DNA of 64,000 nucleotides from Semisulcospira habei (Eukaryota > Mollusca > Gastropoda > Semisulcospiridae): NCBI GenBank assembly GCA_036245525.1, contig BTPG01000005.1:183574691-183638690 (forward strand). Direction: 5' to 3'. The notes below the pieces were generated by a model that saw only the letters and a list, made by a program, of their open reading frames with translations, did no database searches and had not been told where the DNA came from. The position numbers and the translations under genes were made by a program. This document shows, piece by piece, positions 1-9,776 of the stretch (position 1 is the first letter of the stretch; each line of letters opens with the position of its first letter).

Positions 1-176
1 AGTAACAAGCTTAAAACATTCGGCACACGATTTCAATTTACAACAAACTGAAGGGTGGTTCCAGGAAAATTGGCGAGCAGTGTGGAGAGGGTGAGGGGGT
101 GGGGGCGGGAGGCGGGGGTGATGGGGTGGTGGTGGTGGTAATTAGACAAGGGACGATGGCGGGGAAGGGGCATCCA
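1..176. other. G-rich non-coding stretch
   Basis: No gene is seen. Positions 85-140 are a G-rich run with GGT and GGC repeats on the plus strand. The antisense frame there is only a proline-rich translation of that run. Confidence 0.5.
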
Positions 177-360
177 GGGGAAAAAGACGGGCTTGTGTTC
201 AATAGCATGTCCGTTGAAAGGTCCTGGTAAATCAAAGTGGCACAGTTGGAGTGCGCCTGAGTTGATCAGTGTTTAGGTCGTACTCCATAGGCAATAGATT
301 TCCCTGTCCCCCATAACCGCAACGTCCATTATCACTTCGGTGCCGTGGACGTTAAACCCT
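177..360 (+). mobile_element. tRNA-SINE body fragment
   Basis: This is the reverse complement of the body of the SINEs at 42171-42469 and 43200-43503. Shared landmarks are the CCGTTGAAAGGTCCTGGTAA stretch, the ACTCCATAGGCAATAGATTT stretch and the terminal GTGGACGTTAAACCC. The tRNA-like head is missing, so the copy is truncated at its 5' end. The SINE runs on the plus strand here. Confidence 0.75.
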
Positions 361-697
361 GAACTAACGAATCAACCGGGGAAAGAGGAAGGAAGGGGAG
401 GGAAGCAATCAAGGCGGGCGGACAATGAGCGTAGGGGGTAGGGTGGTGGGTGGGGGTGTAATGGAACCGCGGGGTAATGGTTAAAGAACAACTATAAGCA
501 GAACCAAATGTCTGTAAAACTCAAATCGCTCAAAAAATCCTTCCACAACTATGCTCGGCAAACTAAGGAATTCACACAATAAATTAGTACATGATTTCCA
601 CCACTGACCAACAGCACAACCTGTCACTTGTTCGTTATCCACGGTAAACTACACGCCCTACAAGAGGCACACTCACAGATTCTAATGAACCCGAAAT
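361..697. other. No gene seen; G-rich tract
   Basis: Positions 380-465 are purine-rich and G-rich. The rest is unremarkable unique-looking sequence. Confidence 0.5.
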
Positions 698-768
698 CTG
701 CAAGAGGCATAGATCCTCATGAGCCCCCGCAGACTGCGGGGGCTCATGAGGCCCTATGCCTCTTGCAG
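698..768. repeat. Hairpin family A, copy 1
   Basis: Arms starting CTGCAAGAGGCATAGATCCT fold around a short loop at the GC-rich CCCCCGCAG / CTGCGGGGG centre. The right arm reads GAGGCCCTATGCC instead of the usual GAGGATCTATGCC, a one-arm difference. No TTAA ends are visible. Confidence 0.85.
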
Positions 769-870
769 CTGGGTGGCAATAAATCGTTACTGAATTCACT
801 GAGTGTAGAAAGGAATGGACTGTGAATTACAATAACGAGCAAAGTAAACCCGCCATGGCCATGTCACGTC

Positions 871-940
871 ACGGTCTTGGTCGAAGATTTTGGACTTTAC
901 GATCTTAGGTCGCAAGATCCAGAATCACAGACCGGGACCC
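871..940. repeat. Hairpin family D, degenerate
   Basis: The two sides read GATTTTGGACTTTACGATCT and AGATCCAGAATCACAGACC, an eroded version of the perfect family D hairpin at 18612-18679. Confidence 0.55.
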
Positions 941-942
941 AG

Positions 943-1051
943 TTGCACGAGTGAGCTTATTCCTGCGCCAGCCAGTGTGCAAGATGCTCCGTTATAATAG
1001 CGGAGCGGCTTGCTTAGTGACTGGCGCAGGACTGAAGCTCACTCGTGCAAA
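943..1051. repeat. Hairpin family F, copy 1
   Basis: A long palindrome of about 109 bp. Outer arms are TTGCACGAGTGAGCTTA and AGCTCACTCGTGCAA. Inner arms are CCTGCGCCAG and CTGGCGCAGG, around a GCTCCGTTATAATAGCGGAGC centre split by the axis. The full arm pattern here defines the family. Confidence 0.8.
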
Positions 1052-1808
1052 TGACGCCAACACATATTTCTCTAATGCCCACGTGTAGGGACCCTGGTTA
1101 GCTTCCATATCAAGGAACAGAAAACGTATTTGTCAAAACCTGAAACTAAAGACGTATGCAAACCCTGCCAACTCTCGGTGCATACAACAAAACTAACTTC
1201 GCGCCGTGGTCGCAAGCAAGCGAGTGTACGGATAGGATGCTTAACTAGCCTAGCGGAACAATCAATCGCTGACGGTATTTTCTTTTAGATCTGAAACTTG
1301 CTAAATAACCTTTTAACATTTGTTATGAAGACGCTCAATGACAGTCCAGTCCTATACTAAACGGTAAAAGTTCTCGGGTCCATTCAGCTCTAAATAGTAT
1401 GGCGTACGATTTGGAACTAGGTTTGAAAAATTCAAATTTCTCTCAGAACCGTACATCGGCATGTGTCCGAACCGTAAACCAGACTATAGTGTGTTCAAAG
1501 GTCTAAAGAAAGTCGGAACAGTTTATTATTTTACTGGACTGATGGGGTGCCTTTATCAGCAGGTTACAATTTTAAAATAGGAGCCAGTTATGTTTCTCCC
1601 TCTTGGCTATTTTGTGCCCTAACCGTACACTCGCTCGCGCCTTCCTCCGGCGCAAATTCGCTGGTTTGTAAAACCAAGACAATCAATCACACAACAACAT
1701 CGGGATGGTACTTGCTTCAGAATACAGGTCAGCCTCAGTATTTCGCGCTTTAGCGTACTGCGATATCCGATATAACGGGCACAGGTCTTTGGCTCCCACG
1801 GAGATGAC
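1052..1808. other. No gene or repeat recognised
   Basis: Mixed-composition sequence. Short open frames such as 1547-1753 show no recognisable domain and no convincing splice context. Confidence 0.4.
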
Positions 1809-1860
1809 GTCAGCCTTAGCTGGCCAGCGCACGGCCGTGCGCGGACCAGCTAAGGCTGAC
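1809..1860. repeat. Hairpin family G, copy 1
   Basis: Arms GTCAGCCTTAGCTGG and CCAGCTAAGGCTGAC flank a GC-rich GCGCACGGCCGTGCGC centre. It is followed at 1872 by GGATCTTTTG, resembling the TTTTGCTCACT flank of other G copies. Confidence 0.75.
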
Positions 1861-2265
1861 TTCGGCCCGAGGATCTTTTGATTACCAACCAGGTTTTCTT
1901 CACTCGTCTACTTAAGCATGTTTTTGGAGGGTCAAATCGTAAATTTTGTAATTTACGCGATGGTCAACCACCTTGTGTGTGCAGCACTGAAGTAACGCGA
2001 TCGCGAATAAAATGGTTTCGCCTAATGTCTCACGGGTACCGCGATACACGGAGGATGACCTGTACAACTTGAAACCACAGAGATTTAAGCTGAGTTAGAG
2101 CGTGCAGTTTTGGCTCTGTATGTCTGTAGAAATAAGCAGTTGTTTGCAATGGACAAAACGTGTGCACTTGTCATTGCTTGAACTTATAAACCCCTTTCCC
2201 TGCCTGTGGTCAGGGTCTGCGTTCCAAAAATCCTCGTTCATTCGTCGCTAAAGGGCCCAAGCCGT
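1861..2265. other. No gene or repeat recognised
   Basis: Unremarkable sequence between two palindromic elements. The open frame at 1878-2072 has no features I can recognise. Confidence 0.4.
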
Positions 2266-2480
2266 TTAATTCATTCTACCCCAGACACAGAACAGGAAGA
2301 CTGAGGATCGACCATGATAGTTCAAGGGTGATGCCAGAATAGCTTGGCGCCTATGGGCGCCAAGCTATTCTGGCATCACCCTTGAACTATCATGGTCGAT
2401 CTGTGTCCTGCACTGCTATGCAGTCTTCAGAGGATAACGGCAAAATTTAAGGATTTCGGTCTTGGGGTAGAATGAGTTAA
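2266..2480. mobile_element. Complete B-family MITE with TTAA ends
   Basis: It begins TTAATTCATTCTACCCC (TTAA at 2266-2269) and ends GGGGTAGAATGAGTTAA (TTAA at 2477-2480). The core at 2306-2401 is a perfect palindrome of two 46-nt arms with a 4-nt loop (TATG), arms starting GATCGACCATGATAG. The right flank carries TGCAGTCTTCAGAGGA, seen again at 15290 and 23873. The TTAA duplication and CCC-type ends suggest mobilisation by a piggyBac-like transposase; no transposase is encoded. Confidence 0.85.
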
Positions 2481-2503
2481 GGAAAAGGCTACAAAGTGAA
2501 ATA

Positions 2504-2616
2504 AGCAAGAGGCATAGATCTTCGTGAGCCCCAACAACTGCGGGGCCTCATGAGGATCTATGCCTCTTGTAGTTGGATCTCGACAGTGTGTTTTTTCTGG
2601 GCAGAGAAAGGGTTAC
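2504..2616. mobile_element. Family A MITE, right half complete
   Basis: The hairpin is at 2504-2571 and the right flank runs to GAGAAAGGGTTAC, a decayed GGGTTAA end. It abuts the B element, whose right TTAA is at 2477-2480, so the two elements are nearly back to back. Confidence 0.65.
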
Positions 2617-2722
2617 AGAACTTATACTGAAGTACAGTCCACGCTGCTTTTGCTTCAAGCAAAGAAATTGTTTAATGCACAAGGGAAAGACTGACAAATA
2701 AAGTTATTTTACTTGTTAAAGT

Positions 2723-2768
2723 AAAAAAAAAAAAAAAAAAAAAAACCAACCAAAAAGAAAAAAAAAAG
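2723..2768. repeat. Poly-A and A-rich tract
   Basis: 24 consecutive A followed by CCAACC and a further A-rich stretch. It could be the tail of a retroposed sequence, but no recognisable body precedes it. Confidence 0.6.
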
Positions 2769-2986
2769 TAAATGCAACTACTTTACAAAACAACCGCGCA
2801 ATAATACGCGAGCACCACTGGAATAAAAAAACGCACAACCGTACTTCTACAACCACTGAATGCCCTACGATGCGACACGACAAGGAACCACTTGCTCACT
2901 AAGTTCCCGTCGCTAAAATCTTTGTACTTAACTAAACGGCTTCCTACTGTATCTAGCACCCAGTAGACACACGGTCAACGGGATGA
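2769..2986. other. No feature seen
   Basis: Short stretch without a recognisable gene, hairpin or repeat. Confidence 0.4.
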
Positions 2987-3040
2987 CGCCGGCCGCAGTG
3001 GGCCCGTGCACGGCAGTGCGCGGACCCACTGCGGTCGGCG
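2987..3040. repeat. Hairpin family G, copy 2
   Basis: GCCGGCCGCAGTGGGCCCG faces CGGACCCACTGCGGTCGGC around TGCACGGCAGTGCG. Followed by CTTTCGCTCACT, close to the TTTTGCTCACT flank of other G copies. Confidence 0.75.
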
Positions 3041-3150
3041 ACAACCCGTGTACCTTTCGCTCACTAGGTAGCAATAGCACCCGGATTGACCTACCTCTGA
3101 GCTGGGCAAATCGAGAGCAGTTTTCAGATTAATCAGCTGGCAATCGCAAT

Positions 3151-3242
3151 TTAACTCGTCGGCTGTCGGTGGTGGTTTTTGTCGCGATGTCTCCTGCGGT
3201 AATCATCGCGACAAAAACCGCTACAGACACCCAAACGGTTAC
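3151..3242. mobile_element. Family C MITE, copy 1
   Basis: It starts TTAACTCGTCGGCTGTCGG and ends AAACGGTTAC, a decayed TTAA. Arms GTTTTTGTCGCGATG and CATCGCGACAAAAAC (right arm one base different) surround a TCTCCTGCGGTAAT loop. Confidence 0.7.
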
Positions 3243-3280
3243 ATAAACCCATCTCATGACCTCACGTCCTAAATGCGCTG

Positions 3281-3316
3281 GTCTGGTGTTTGGACCGTAG
3301 GTCCAAAATCACAGAC
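3281..3316. repeat. Family D fragment
   Basis: Short remnant: GGTCTGGTGTTTGGACC followed by TAGGTCCAAAATCACAGAC. Confidence 0.5.
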
Positions 3317-3661
3317 TTGCATTTGCACAAAATTATAAAATGTGAGACTATTCATAGAAAGGCTTCAATTCGGCTGAAAATAAAGTACGAACTGATCCAG
3401 CAACAATTATATCGTTTCATTCGGACCAAAATATCTTATGCTAACACAAAATGGCAAGCACTTACTTTAATCAAAATCCCTGTTTAATGCATCTTAGGGT
3501 AGAAAAAAAAAAGCTGTACACAAAATCTGTTTCCATGATTTAGAAAAAGCGAAACAATAACACACTTTGCAGCTGAACCAACTGAGAATCACGTATTGAA
3601 TAAACGTCCTAATCGCCTGCCTGCAAGAAGCATAATCATAACTCATAATCATAAGGATGGC
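3317..3661. other. No gene recognised; AT-rich
   Basis: AT-rich sequence with a short A run at 3504. The open frame at 3290-3487 is lysine- and isoleucine-rich as expected from composition. Confidence 0.4.
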
Positions 3662-3720
3662 ATGTGATTTTGGGGCTTAAACTCTGATGCTGTAAGGCCC
3701 AAAATCACTGACCAGCGCAC
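3662..3720. repeat. Hairpin family D, degenerate
   Basis: TGTGATTTTGGGGCTTAA faces TAAGGCCCAAAATCACTGAC. Both arms carry a GGGC/GCCC change relative to the family consensus GGAC/GTCC. Confidence 0.6.
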
Positions 3721-3960
3721 ATAAATTGACACCGAACTATAATGTTTTTGTACATCTACAAAGTCAGGAGTTTCAAACGTATCTCTGGGCGAAAATAATT
3801 CAAATTACAAATAAAATCCGAATGTGTCCAGAGAGATTCTTGAAAGAGGATGTCGATAGCATGCACAGAACGGACGACAAAACCTTGTTACATTAACCAC
3901 AACGATGATGACGGTGATAAAAATGAAGATGGCAGTTTTGCTGCAGAGTGGATTGAAAAC

Positions 3961-4033
3961 AGTGTGTGCTGGTCTGTCATTCTGGACTTTACGGCTTGAC
4001 AACCGTAAGGTAAAAAAATCACAGACCAGCGCA
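3961..4033. repeat. Hairpin family D, copy
   Basis: GTGTGCTGGTCTGTCATTCT on the left, AAAATCACAGACCAGCGCA on the right, with CTTTACGGCTTGACAACCGT between. Confidence 0.7.
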
Positions 4034-4624
4034 TAAATGATTGAAACGAAAACGGCGCAAGCGTCAGACATACAGACATTGATTCTGAAATGCGAATGTA
4101 CACTGGTAACGAAAAATAATCCAAATAGGTCGACCGTTCTGTTAAGTCCACCAAGGTTATGACACTGCGCAGCTTCCTGTCACGTGACGAAGTCACGTGA
4201 CATGGTCAACGAATCTGAAACAAGCGGCAGCTACCCAGGAAATTGAACACTGTGTCAGGTAATTTAAACGTCTGCGTGTGGTATACGCAGGGTAGTATTA
4301 CTAACAATCCAGTAAGATGCTGATGAAATCCTATTGATTTATCCACTGTAGGACCACAGATGTAGATTTCATTGGGAACTGCTGCTGCCCACATACTGTA
4401 GGATGTATTTCTGTGGAAATCCATGAACAGAGTTATGTCGCGCAGTTCACTCGCAATGACCACATACTTTCAAGCTGTCACACAGATCAGTTCGTTATCC
4501 CTCAAAGAATGTGGATCGATATCATTGCTATGTGTTTATAGACTAGGCCTAAAAAGTAAACCAAACTTGGGGAATGCACAAAACCTAAACCACTTAACAG
4601 GTATGCAATTCACCTGTTGCTACA
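4034..4624. other. No gene recognised
   Basis: Contains a small palindrome GTCACGTGACGAAGTCACGTGAC at 4179-4201 (written here as two GTCACGTGA copies around CGAA). Open frames on both strands show no domain. Confidence 0.4.
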
Positions 4625-4732
4625 AGCTGTCCGTGGCGCTTTTTGTCGCGATGATTCCTGCAGGAATAACAACACTCTGACATCCTGCAGGAATCATCGC
4701 GACAAGAAGCGCCACCGACAGTAAAAGGGTCA
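4625..4732. mobile_element. Family C MITE, copy 2
   Basis: Arms GCGCTTTTTGTCGCGATG and CATCGCGACAAGAAGCGC. Inner CCTGCAGGAATA and CATCCTGCAGGAATCA segments surround a loop. The right end AAAAGGGTCAA is a decayed GGGTTAA. Confidence 0.7.
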
Positions 4733-4937
4733 AGATGTCCCTAGTGAGCCTATTGTCCACGGGTCGCCGTCAGTCGTAGTTTGGCCCGTGCAGAAACTGT
4801 GCGCACACACCGTATACCGGTCTCCTGGGTTAAGAGCTATGCAGCTTTGATTTCAAACCACAGTCACAGGTCTAAATGCTCCAGATGCCGAGTGTTGCAG
4901 TTGCTCTGTAAGTTATTAATTATTGCACTGGGCTTGT

Positions 4938-5180
4938 GGTTGAATTTGAGAAAGCGCGACGTGGTCTTAGATCCAGAAAACAGGCGTCAAAATGTCTGAT
5001 GTGTATCTTGAGAGAAACACCTCCTAGCATCTGGGTGTATTTAAGAAAGGTGGCTGCAGCGTTAGATCCGGAGCGTAGGTGTCCAAATGCCTTGTGTGGG
5101 TTAGGAAACTACACTCGTTTTGGGGTGCATCTACGGTAGACGTTTGCAGACATATCTAGATCCAAATCACTGGCGTAAAT
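4938..5180 (+). repeat. Degenerate ~95-bp tandem repeat
   Basis: Three diverged units start near 4938, 5033 and 5121, each with a TTTGAGAAAG-like start, a TTAGATCCAGA or TTAGATCCGGA middle and a GGCGTCAAAA-like end. In translation the units resemble one another (LRKR...LDPE..RR), but frames change between units, so this is more likely a decayed non-coding repeat than a protein repeat. Confidence 0.4.
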
Positions 5181-5352
5181 CCCAAGGCCGGATCTATCCG
5201 TACCACAAGTATAAATTCCTTGGTTTGAAGATGATCACTAAAGAAGCATTGACAGGTGTATGGCTGTACTTAAACACGAAACGATGTATGGATAGTGGTG
5301 CCTACAGTACACTTTGATCTTCGACAGCCAGAGGAAGTCATCCTTTACGACT

Positions 5353-5457
5353 TCGAGAGGCACAGATCCTCATGAACACCCTCTGGCTGCAAGAGGCAAG
5401 GATCCTCTTGAGCCCCCGCGTCAAGACGCGGGGGCTCAAGAGGATCTATACCTGTTG
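5353..5457. repeat. Family A hairpin with extra left arm
   Basis: A full hairpin at 5388-5457 is preceded by a separate left-arm copy at 5353-5387. In the full hairpin the core reads CTCTTGAG on the left and CTCAAGAG on the right. Both differ from the family CTCATGAG at matching positions. Confidence 0.8.
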
Positions 5458-5561
5458 CTCTCTCTCCAGAGGCCCTGGCCTCTCCACCAGAAGTGTCGTA
5501 TACAGCAGATACATGTTATCCTGCTGTGATGTTCTTGGTTGAAATAAGCGCCTCGACACCG

Positions 5562-5590
5562 GGCTCATGAGGATCTATGCCTCTTACCGG
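5562..5590. repeat. Family A right-arm fragment
   Basis: Only GGGCTCATGAGGATCTATGC and CTCTTACC remain, without a left arm. Confidence 0.65.
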
Positions 5591-5687
5591 TCTCGTTCAT
5601 CACACGCGATGTATGCAGTAATTAATCCACGCGTTTGTTCTTGAATTGAATAAAATGTCAGTCCTAGAAAAGCGAAATGAGCCTGCG

Positions 5688-6168
5688 CTACATAACAACA
5701 CAACACTTTGGCCGCCGCTTGGCCTTGTCTTTGTCCTGCTGGTCACCGCCCACACTGTCACTCCCACCCCCGGGGCCTCGGGAACCGTCCGGTGTCGGGG
5801 AACCCCCGACCTCCACTCTCACACCATCCGGAGACGTGCCTGCATCCCCAGCCTTGCCGTTCTCCCGAGGGTGGGGAGGAGAACCCATTAGGGGTGCGGC
5901 CTCCGCCTTGCCGACTGATGAAGGTGAGATTCGCTCTTCCAACACCTCGGAATTTCTCGTGGCGTTGGGTACATTCCCATCCAAGGATTCGTGGCTTGTC
6001 TGCTCTTTGGTGGTGTGTTTAGGTGAGTTGTCCCCCCGGATGGGCAGTTGTCTCCCTTGCTCGTCCAAGTAGAACTTGTCACGGACGATGGTGGCTTTCT
6101 TCAGAAGCTCTTCGGTTTCCTTGCTGAGGTCGCCACCCGGCAAAAACGGGTTGTCACGACTCTCCAGG
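5688..6168 (-). CDS. Terminal exon of a CaaX-tailed protein
   Basis: A minus-strand 3'-terminal coding exon. The acceptor is strong: a pyrimidine tract ending TCTGTCTGTTGCAG (AG at 6170-6169). The exon opens with one base completing a split codon (phase 2), then encodes 159 residues to the stop at 5690-5688. Near the start is ESRDNPFLPGGDLSKETEEL, followed by a helix-prone charged segment (LLKKATIVRDKFYLDEQ). The middle is rich in Gly, Pro, Ser and acidic residues and looks disordered. The C terminus is KDKAKRRPKCCVVM: a polybasic patch, two cysteines and a CaaX box with Met last. By known rules this predicts farnesylation, possible palmitoylation of the neighbouring Cys and attachment to the inner face of a membrane, in the manner of paralemmins and some small GTPases. 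I do not recognise the family. The exon is more GC-rich than its surroundings. Antisense frames here are shadows. No minus-strand AATAAA was seen within 500 bp downstream. Confidence 0.65.
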
Positions 6169-6233
6169 CTGCAACAGACAGACACAAATATGCATTAGTT
6201 AAAACTGGAAATCTGACATGTCTTTATTGTGTT

Positions 6234-6447
6234 TTAACTCTTTCAGCCCGAAGGTCCCATTTCTCAAATTTTGGAGGTGTTGCCTAACGACTAAATACCA
6301 GTTGTAGGAGATGGCGTGACCATGATAATTCAAGGGTAGTGCCAGATTAGCTTTGCGCCATCAGGCGCCAAGCTAATCTGGCACTACCCTTGAATTAGCA
6401 TGGCCAAGCCATCTCCTGCTGTAGGGGTCCGGGGCTAAAAGGGGTAA
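6234..6447. mobile_element. B'-family MITE
   Basis: It begins TTAACTCTTTCAGCCCGAAG and ends CCGGGGCTAAAAGGGGTAA (TTAA decayed to GTAA). The hairpin core has TTCAAGGGTAGTGCCAGATT on the left. It lies 66 bp from the start of the CaaX exon, inside the proposed intron. Confidence 0.8.
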
Positions 6448-6514
6448 CGCCCCAACAGCAGCAACCACTTACTACAGAACCTGCCGACCCTACGTGATGG
6501 AAAACAATCAACAA

Positions 6515-6615
6515 TTAACCCTTTGGGTGTCGGTAGAGCTTTTTGTCACGATGATTCCTGCAGGAATAACCAGCGTAAAGCCGCGAATCCGATGCGACGT
6601 GTCTCGAAAGAGTTA
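6515..6615. mobile_element. Family C MITE, right arm lost
   Basis: It starts TTAACCCTTTGGGTGTCGG and ends TCTCGAAAGAGTTAA. The left arm through CCTGCAGGAATAACC is present, but the matching right arm has been replaced by unrelated sequence. Confidence 0.65.
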
Positions 6616-6660
6616 AAGACCATCAGTTAGGTGGCATGAGGCTATGTAAATGGTCTTTAA
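6612..6660. repeat. Short palindrome with TTAA ends (family L)
   Basis: TTAAAGACCAT at the left and ATGGTCTTTAA at the right share their TTAA ends with the neighbouring MITEs on both sides. Related sequence recurs at 6861-6976 and 10310-10412. Confidence 0.55.
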
Positions 6661-6859
6661 CCCTTTTAGCCCCGAGGTCTTATTTATCAAATATTGTAGG
6701 TGTTACCTAATGACTATGTACCAGCTGCAGGAGATGGTAATACAAGGGTAGTGTCAGATTAGCTTGGCGCCTGAAGGTGCCAATCTAATCTGGCACTACC
6801 CTTGAATTATCATGGTCAAGCTATCTCCTGCTGAAGGGACTCGGGGCTAAATGGGTTAA
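6657..6859. mobile_element. Complete B'-family MITE with TTAA ends
   Basis: TTAACCCTTTTAGCCCCGAG at 6657 and CTCGGGGCTAAATGGGTTAA ending 6859 are near-perfect inverted ends. The left arm has lost its CATGATAATTC part (GATGGTAATACAAGG), while the right arm keeps it. The left flank has the TTGTAGGTGTTACCTAATGA variant of the family flank. Confidence 0.9.
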
Positions 6860-6860
6860 C

Positions 6861-6976
6861 GACAGGTGATCTCTCATAAAAGCATCCTTAGAGGCTATAG
6901 CCACCTCAACGGTAGTCTTTAATGACAGGTACAACGTTTTGCCCTCCAAGACTTCTCTTGAGAGATCACCTGTCTT
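6861..6976. repeat. Hairpin family L
   Basis: GACAGGTGATCTCTCAT near 6861 is inverted as TTGAGAGATCACCTGTC near 6957. The interior includes GTAGTCTTTAATGACAGGT, shared with 10340-10410. Confidence 0.55.
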
Positions 6977-7140
6977 TTACGACCACTTTTTTCTTGCAAA
7001 GAAGTTGGCCGCTCAAAACAGGTTCTGCTGTGATCTCCTTTATGACACGAGCGGGGGATGGATGGAGTATGACAGTTTTAAGGGTTGAATGGCGCCTGTC
7101 GTTAAACTGATTACTAAGACCGTAAGAATGTTTGTTTGCC
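6977..7140. other. No feature seen
   Basis: Short interval between two palindromic elements. Confidence 0.4.
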
Positions 7141-7360
7141 ATAACCCTTTTCATCCTGATACACCAATTGCTTGAAATAAATTTGACTATGATAGTTCAA
7201 GGGTGGTGCCAGAATAGCTTGACGCCTCAGGCGCCAAGCTATTCTGGCACCACCCTTGAACTAAAATCGTTGATCTGTATCTTAATCTGTAATGTTGCCT
7301 TCATAAGGCAATAAGCAAATTTGAAGAAAAAAAAATCAATCTCAGGATGTAATGGGATAT
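7141..7360. mobile_element. B-family MITE, decayed ends
   Basis: Left end ATAACCCTTTTCATCCTG and right end CAGGATGTAATGGG are decayed inverted ends. The core hairpin uses the GGTGGTGCCAGAATAGC / GCTATTCTGGCACCACC variant of the arms. Confidence 0.75.
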
Positions 7361-7810
7361 TGGATATTTTTTTTTTGGGAGACATTCTTGGTGTCTTGAA
7401 GTTAGGATGAGAACAGGTGGGTGGAGGGGGGTGGGGTAAGGGCGGGAGAGTGGCAAGTGGGGCTGGGTGCAAAAGACTTCGGCCCTGTGCCCTAAATACG
7501 CAATATGACCTTTGGAGAAGCACTGGTCTTAGGTTCTGGAAGTCGGTGGATCCTTCTGCCTGTACAACAAGCACACAAGTGCTTCAGATCAAACAGTACC
7601 CGGCCTGCAAAAGGGCCTCGGGCCAACGAAGGCCGCAGTTGGCCCGCGCACAGCTGTGACCGACGTCGATCAAGGGATCTTTTCCTCACTGCGAAGTCGG
7701 TCCGTGCGTCAGTGTTGGGAATCGAGGAAGACTGAAAACCACATTATACCGCAGTCTAGGAATCGCGCTACCAGTGGAAATATCTGATTTCGATGAAACC
7801 GATTCTTGCA
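7361..7810. other. G-rich tract and family G remnant
   Basis: Positions 7410-7470 are G-rich. At 7618-7662, GGCCAACGAAGGCCGCAGTT then GGCCCGCGCACAGCTGTG looks like half of a family G hairpin, followed by GATCTTTTCCTCACT. No gene is supported. Confidence 0.45.
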
Positions 7811-7877
7811 AGCAAGAGGCAGAGATTTGTAAGACCCCCTGCAATGCAAGAGCTCATGAGGATGTGTGCCTCTTACA
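7811..7877. repeat. Family A hairpin, degenerate
   Basis: AGCAAGAGGCAGAGATTTGT on the left and GATGTGTGCCTCTTACAG on the right. The central GC arms are largely lost. Confidence 0.6.
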
Positions 7878-8207
7878 GATGGGAGAAATTTGCTGTTATT
7901 TGAGTAAGACTACAAGGAAAGGGCAAAAGTCGATTCTTATCCTATACGACTGAGGTATCCGGATTCAAAAAAGCACCGGCCCATCCTGTCGAAGTGAAAA
8001 CGTGCACGTTGTACAGGAAATATCACAGGCATACACTGATATAGCTGGCTGATCGGTTGATGTGGGGGGGTCTGTGACGGTCAATGCCCGCGACAACTGT
8101 CCGCCCATGAGGGGAGTACCCTAGACAACCGGCGCTCAAAATAGAAAGATCACATTATTTTGTACTCTTCTGGGAAAATCGAAGATGGAACCTTCTTTGG
8201 AGAATTT
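7878..8207. other. No gene or repeat recognised
   Basis: Mixed sequence leading into the GA tract. Confidence 0.4.
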
Positions 8208-8218
8208 GGGGGGGGGGG

Positions 8219-8295
<77 letters not shown>
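8208..8295. repeat. Poly-G then (GA)n microsatellite
   Basis: 13 G followed by about 37 uninterrupted GA units. Open frames across it on both strands are composition artefacts. Confidence 0.95.
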
Positions 8296-8296
<1 letters not shown>

Positions 8297-8515
8297 ATTG
8301 GAACATTATACGTATGTCAAACATCACATAGCGTTTGGCAAACTGACGCGCTATCGACCAGACAGCTAAATTATTCCAGTGCTTAGATCAGCACTTTCTA
8401 TGCAACTCGCCGCGCAATGTGTATTGATCGGAGACGTCACGTGACATGACTGCTGCATTTCCACTGGGCAAAAGCAAACAGTGGCCGCCACCATCTTGAA
8501 AGCTCTTGGACAAGA
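8296..8515. other. No feature seen
   Basis: Includes a small GACGTCACGTGACATGAC near 8431. No gene. Confidence 0.35.
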
Positions 8516-8708
8516 TTAACCGATTTAGCCCGACAGTACTGAACACACAAAACAGGAGACAGATCGAAACTGACCCTTCAAATGTGGCGCCAGAACACGG
8601 GCGCCTAATCTGCGAAATTAGAAGGTCCAAGATTGTTCAAGGGCGGTGTCAGAATAGTTTGGCGCCTTGGCGTCAAAATATTCCGACAGTGAACTAGCAC
8701 GATAGCTG
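8516..8708. mobile_element. B-family MITE, rearranged
   Basis: Begins TTAACCGATTTAGCCCGACA. Two successive decayed cores follow: TTCAAATGTGGCGCCAGAAC, then TTCAAGGGCGGTGTCAGAAT with a damaged right arm. No right TTAA could be placed. Confidence 0.55.
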
Positions 8709-8798
8709 ATTGGCCTGCCTCCTAAACTGTAGTGATGTCAGTCTTCAAACATGACGTTCCATCGGGAAGTTCAGACCAAAACGGTGAGTAGGTCTCGT

Positions 8799-8905
8799 CA
8801 AGAAGCATTGATCCTCATGAGCCCCCGCAGTCGCGGGGGCTCATGAGGATCGATGTCTCTTGCAGTCGTGTTCACTTTTTTTTTTATCGGCAGTGAAGGT
8901 ATTAA
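8799..8905. mobile_element. Family A MITE with right end
   Basis: The hairpin at 8799-8863 has GATCCTCATGAGCCCCCGCA facing TGCGGGGGCTCATGAGGATC, minus one base. The right flank CGGCAGTGAAGGTATTAA reaches a TTAA at 8902-8905. No left TTAA was found. Confidence 0.7.
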
Positions 8906-9253
8906 GTTTAATTACTCAAAGAAATCCTGTTGGGGCCTCACTGATTGACATGCAAAGACGACAAACAAAACGACAAAGGACTTTCCTGATCACAAATACT
9001 CGACATTGTCTGGGACATGGCGTCCCTGACTGAATTAACAAGATCACATGGACACGTCATTAAAAAAAATGTCCAACGGTAATAAAATGTTTTGGTACTT
9101 GACTTTGGATATTGTGGCTCTCAGACGTAGTGTCCAAAATCAAAGATCTTCACACAAATTCGTCGATGGTGTACTCATTAAAAACTCAAAAGGCGACTCA
9201 TGATCTATGCCCAAACACCTGACAAATAATGTTGTTACGGAAAGCGGCTACGC
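8906..9253. other. No gene; weak family D remnant
   Basis: Around 9097-9150 GACTTTGGATATTGTGG and TGTCCAAAATCAAAGATCTT look like a badly eroded D hairpin. Confidence 0.35.
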
Positions 9254-9432
9254 AATAATCCATTTAGCCCCGAGTCCCTACAGCAGGAGGTGAATTGATC
9301 ATGATAATTCAAGGGTAGTGCCAGATGAGCGTGGTGCCTGAAGGCGCCACGCTCATCTGGCACTACCTTGAATTATCGTGATCAATCCATCTCCTACAAC
9401 TGATACATAAAAAAACTAGACCGAAAGGGTTG
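9254..9432. mobile_element. B'-family MITE, reversed flank order
   Basis: Left end ATAATCCATTTAGCCCCGAG then TCCCTACAGCAGGAGG. Right end has CCGAAAGGGTTGA. The long TTTTGGAGGTGTTGCC flank seen on the left of 46698 is absent or reduced here, and the element reads in the opposite sense. Confidence 0.75.
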
Positions 9433-9776
9433 ACTGCCAGTGCTTGTAAGATTTAGAAGAAACTACCAAGTGAGTAGGAAAAAGCACTGTCAAGGGAGAG
9501 AAGTGTGCATGATAGACCAATGATCATAAATCTATTTTGGTCCAAGCACACACACACACAAAAAAAAAAAGATAGAAAAGAGGGGGTGCGCTAAGTAAGT
9601 GACTGGAAGCAATGCATATGGAAGCCCCTCCCGAAGGGGGGGGGGGGGGGCGTATGCGTATCACATATCCCACTGTTCCAGCCCCTTGGTGCATGGAAAT
9701 TTAAATCTAGGTCCCCCAAGTCGGGGTCCAGATATTCAGCCGGTGTGGACAGTCGTTACATACTGATACATAGTCG
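9433..9776. other. Simple-sequence and unique DNA
   Basis: A CA run plus A run at 9548-9571 and a G run at 9638-9650. CCCCAAGTCGGGG-type pairing occurs near 9714. No gene. Confidence 0.4.

Noticed and set aside
5677..6072. 131-codon plus-strand frame
   Set aside because: It is antisense to the better-supported minus-strand CaaX exon and reflects its GC-rich composition.
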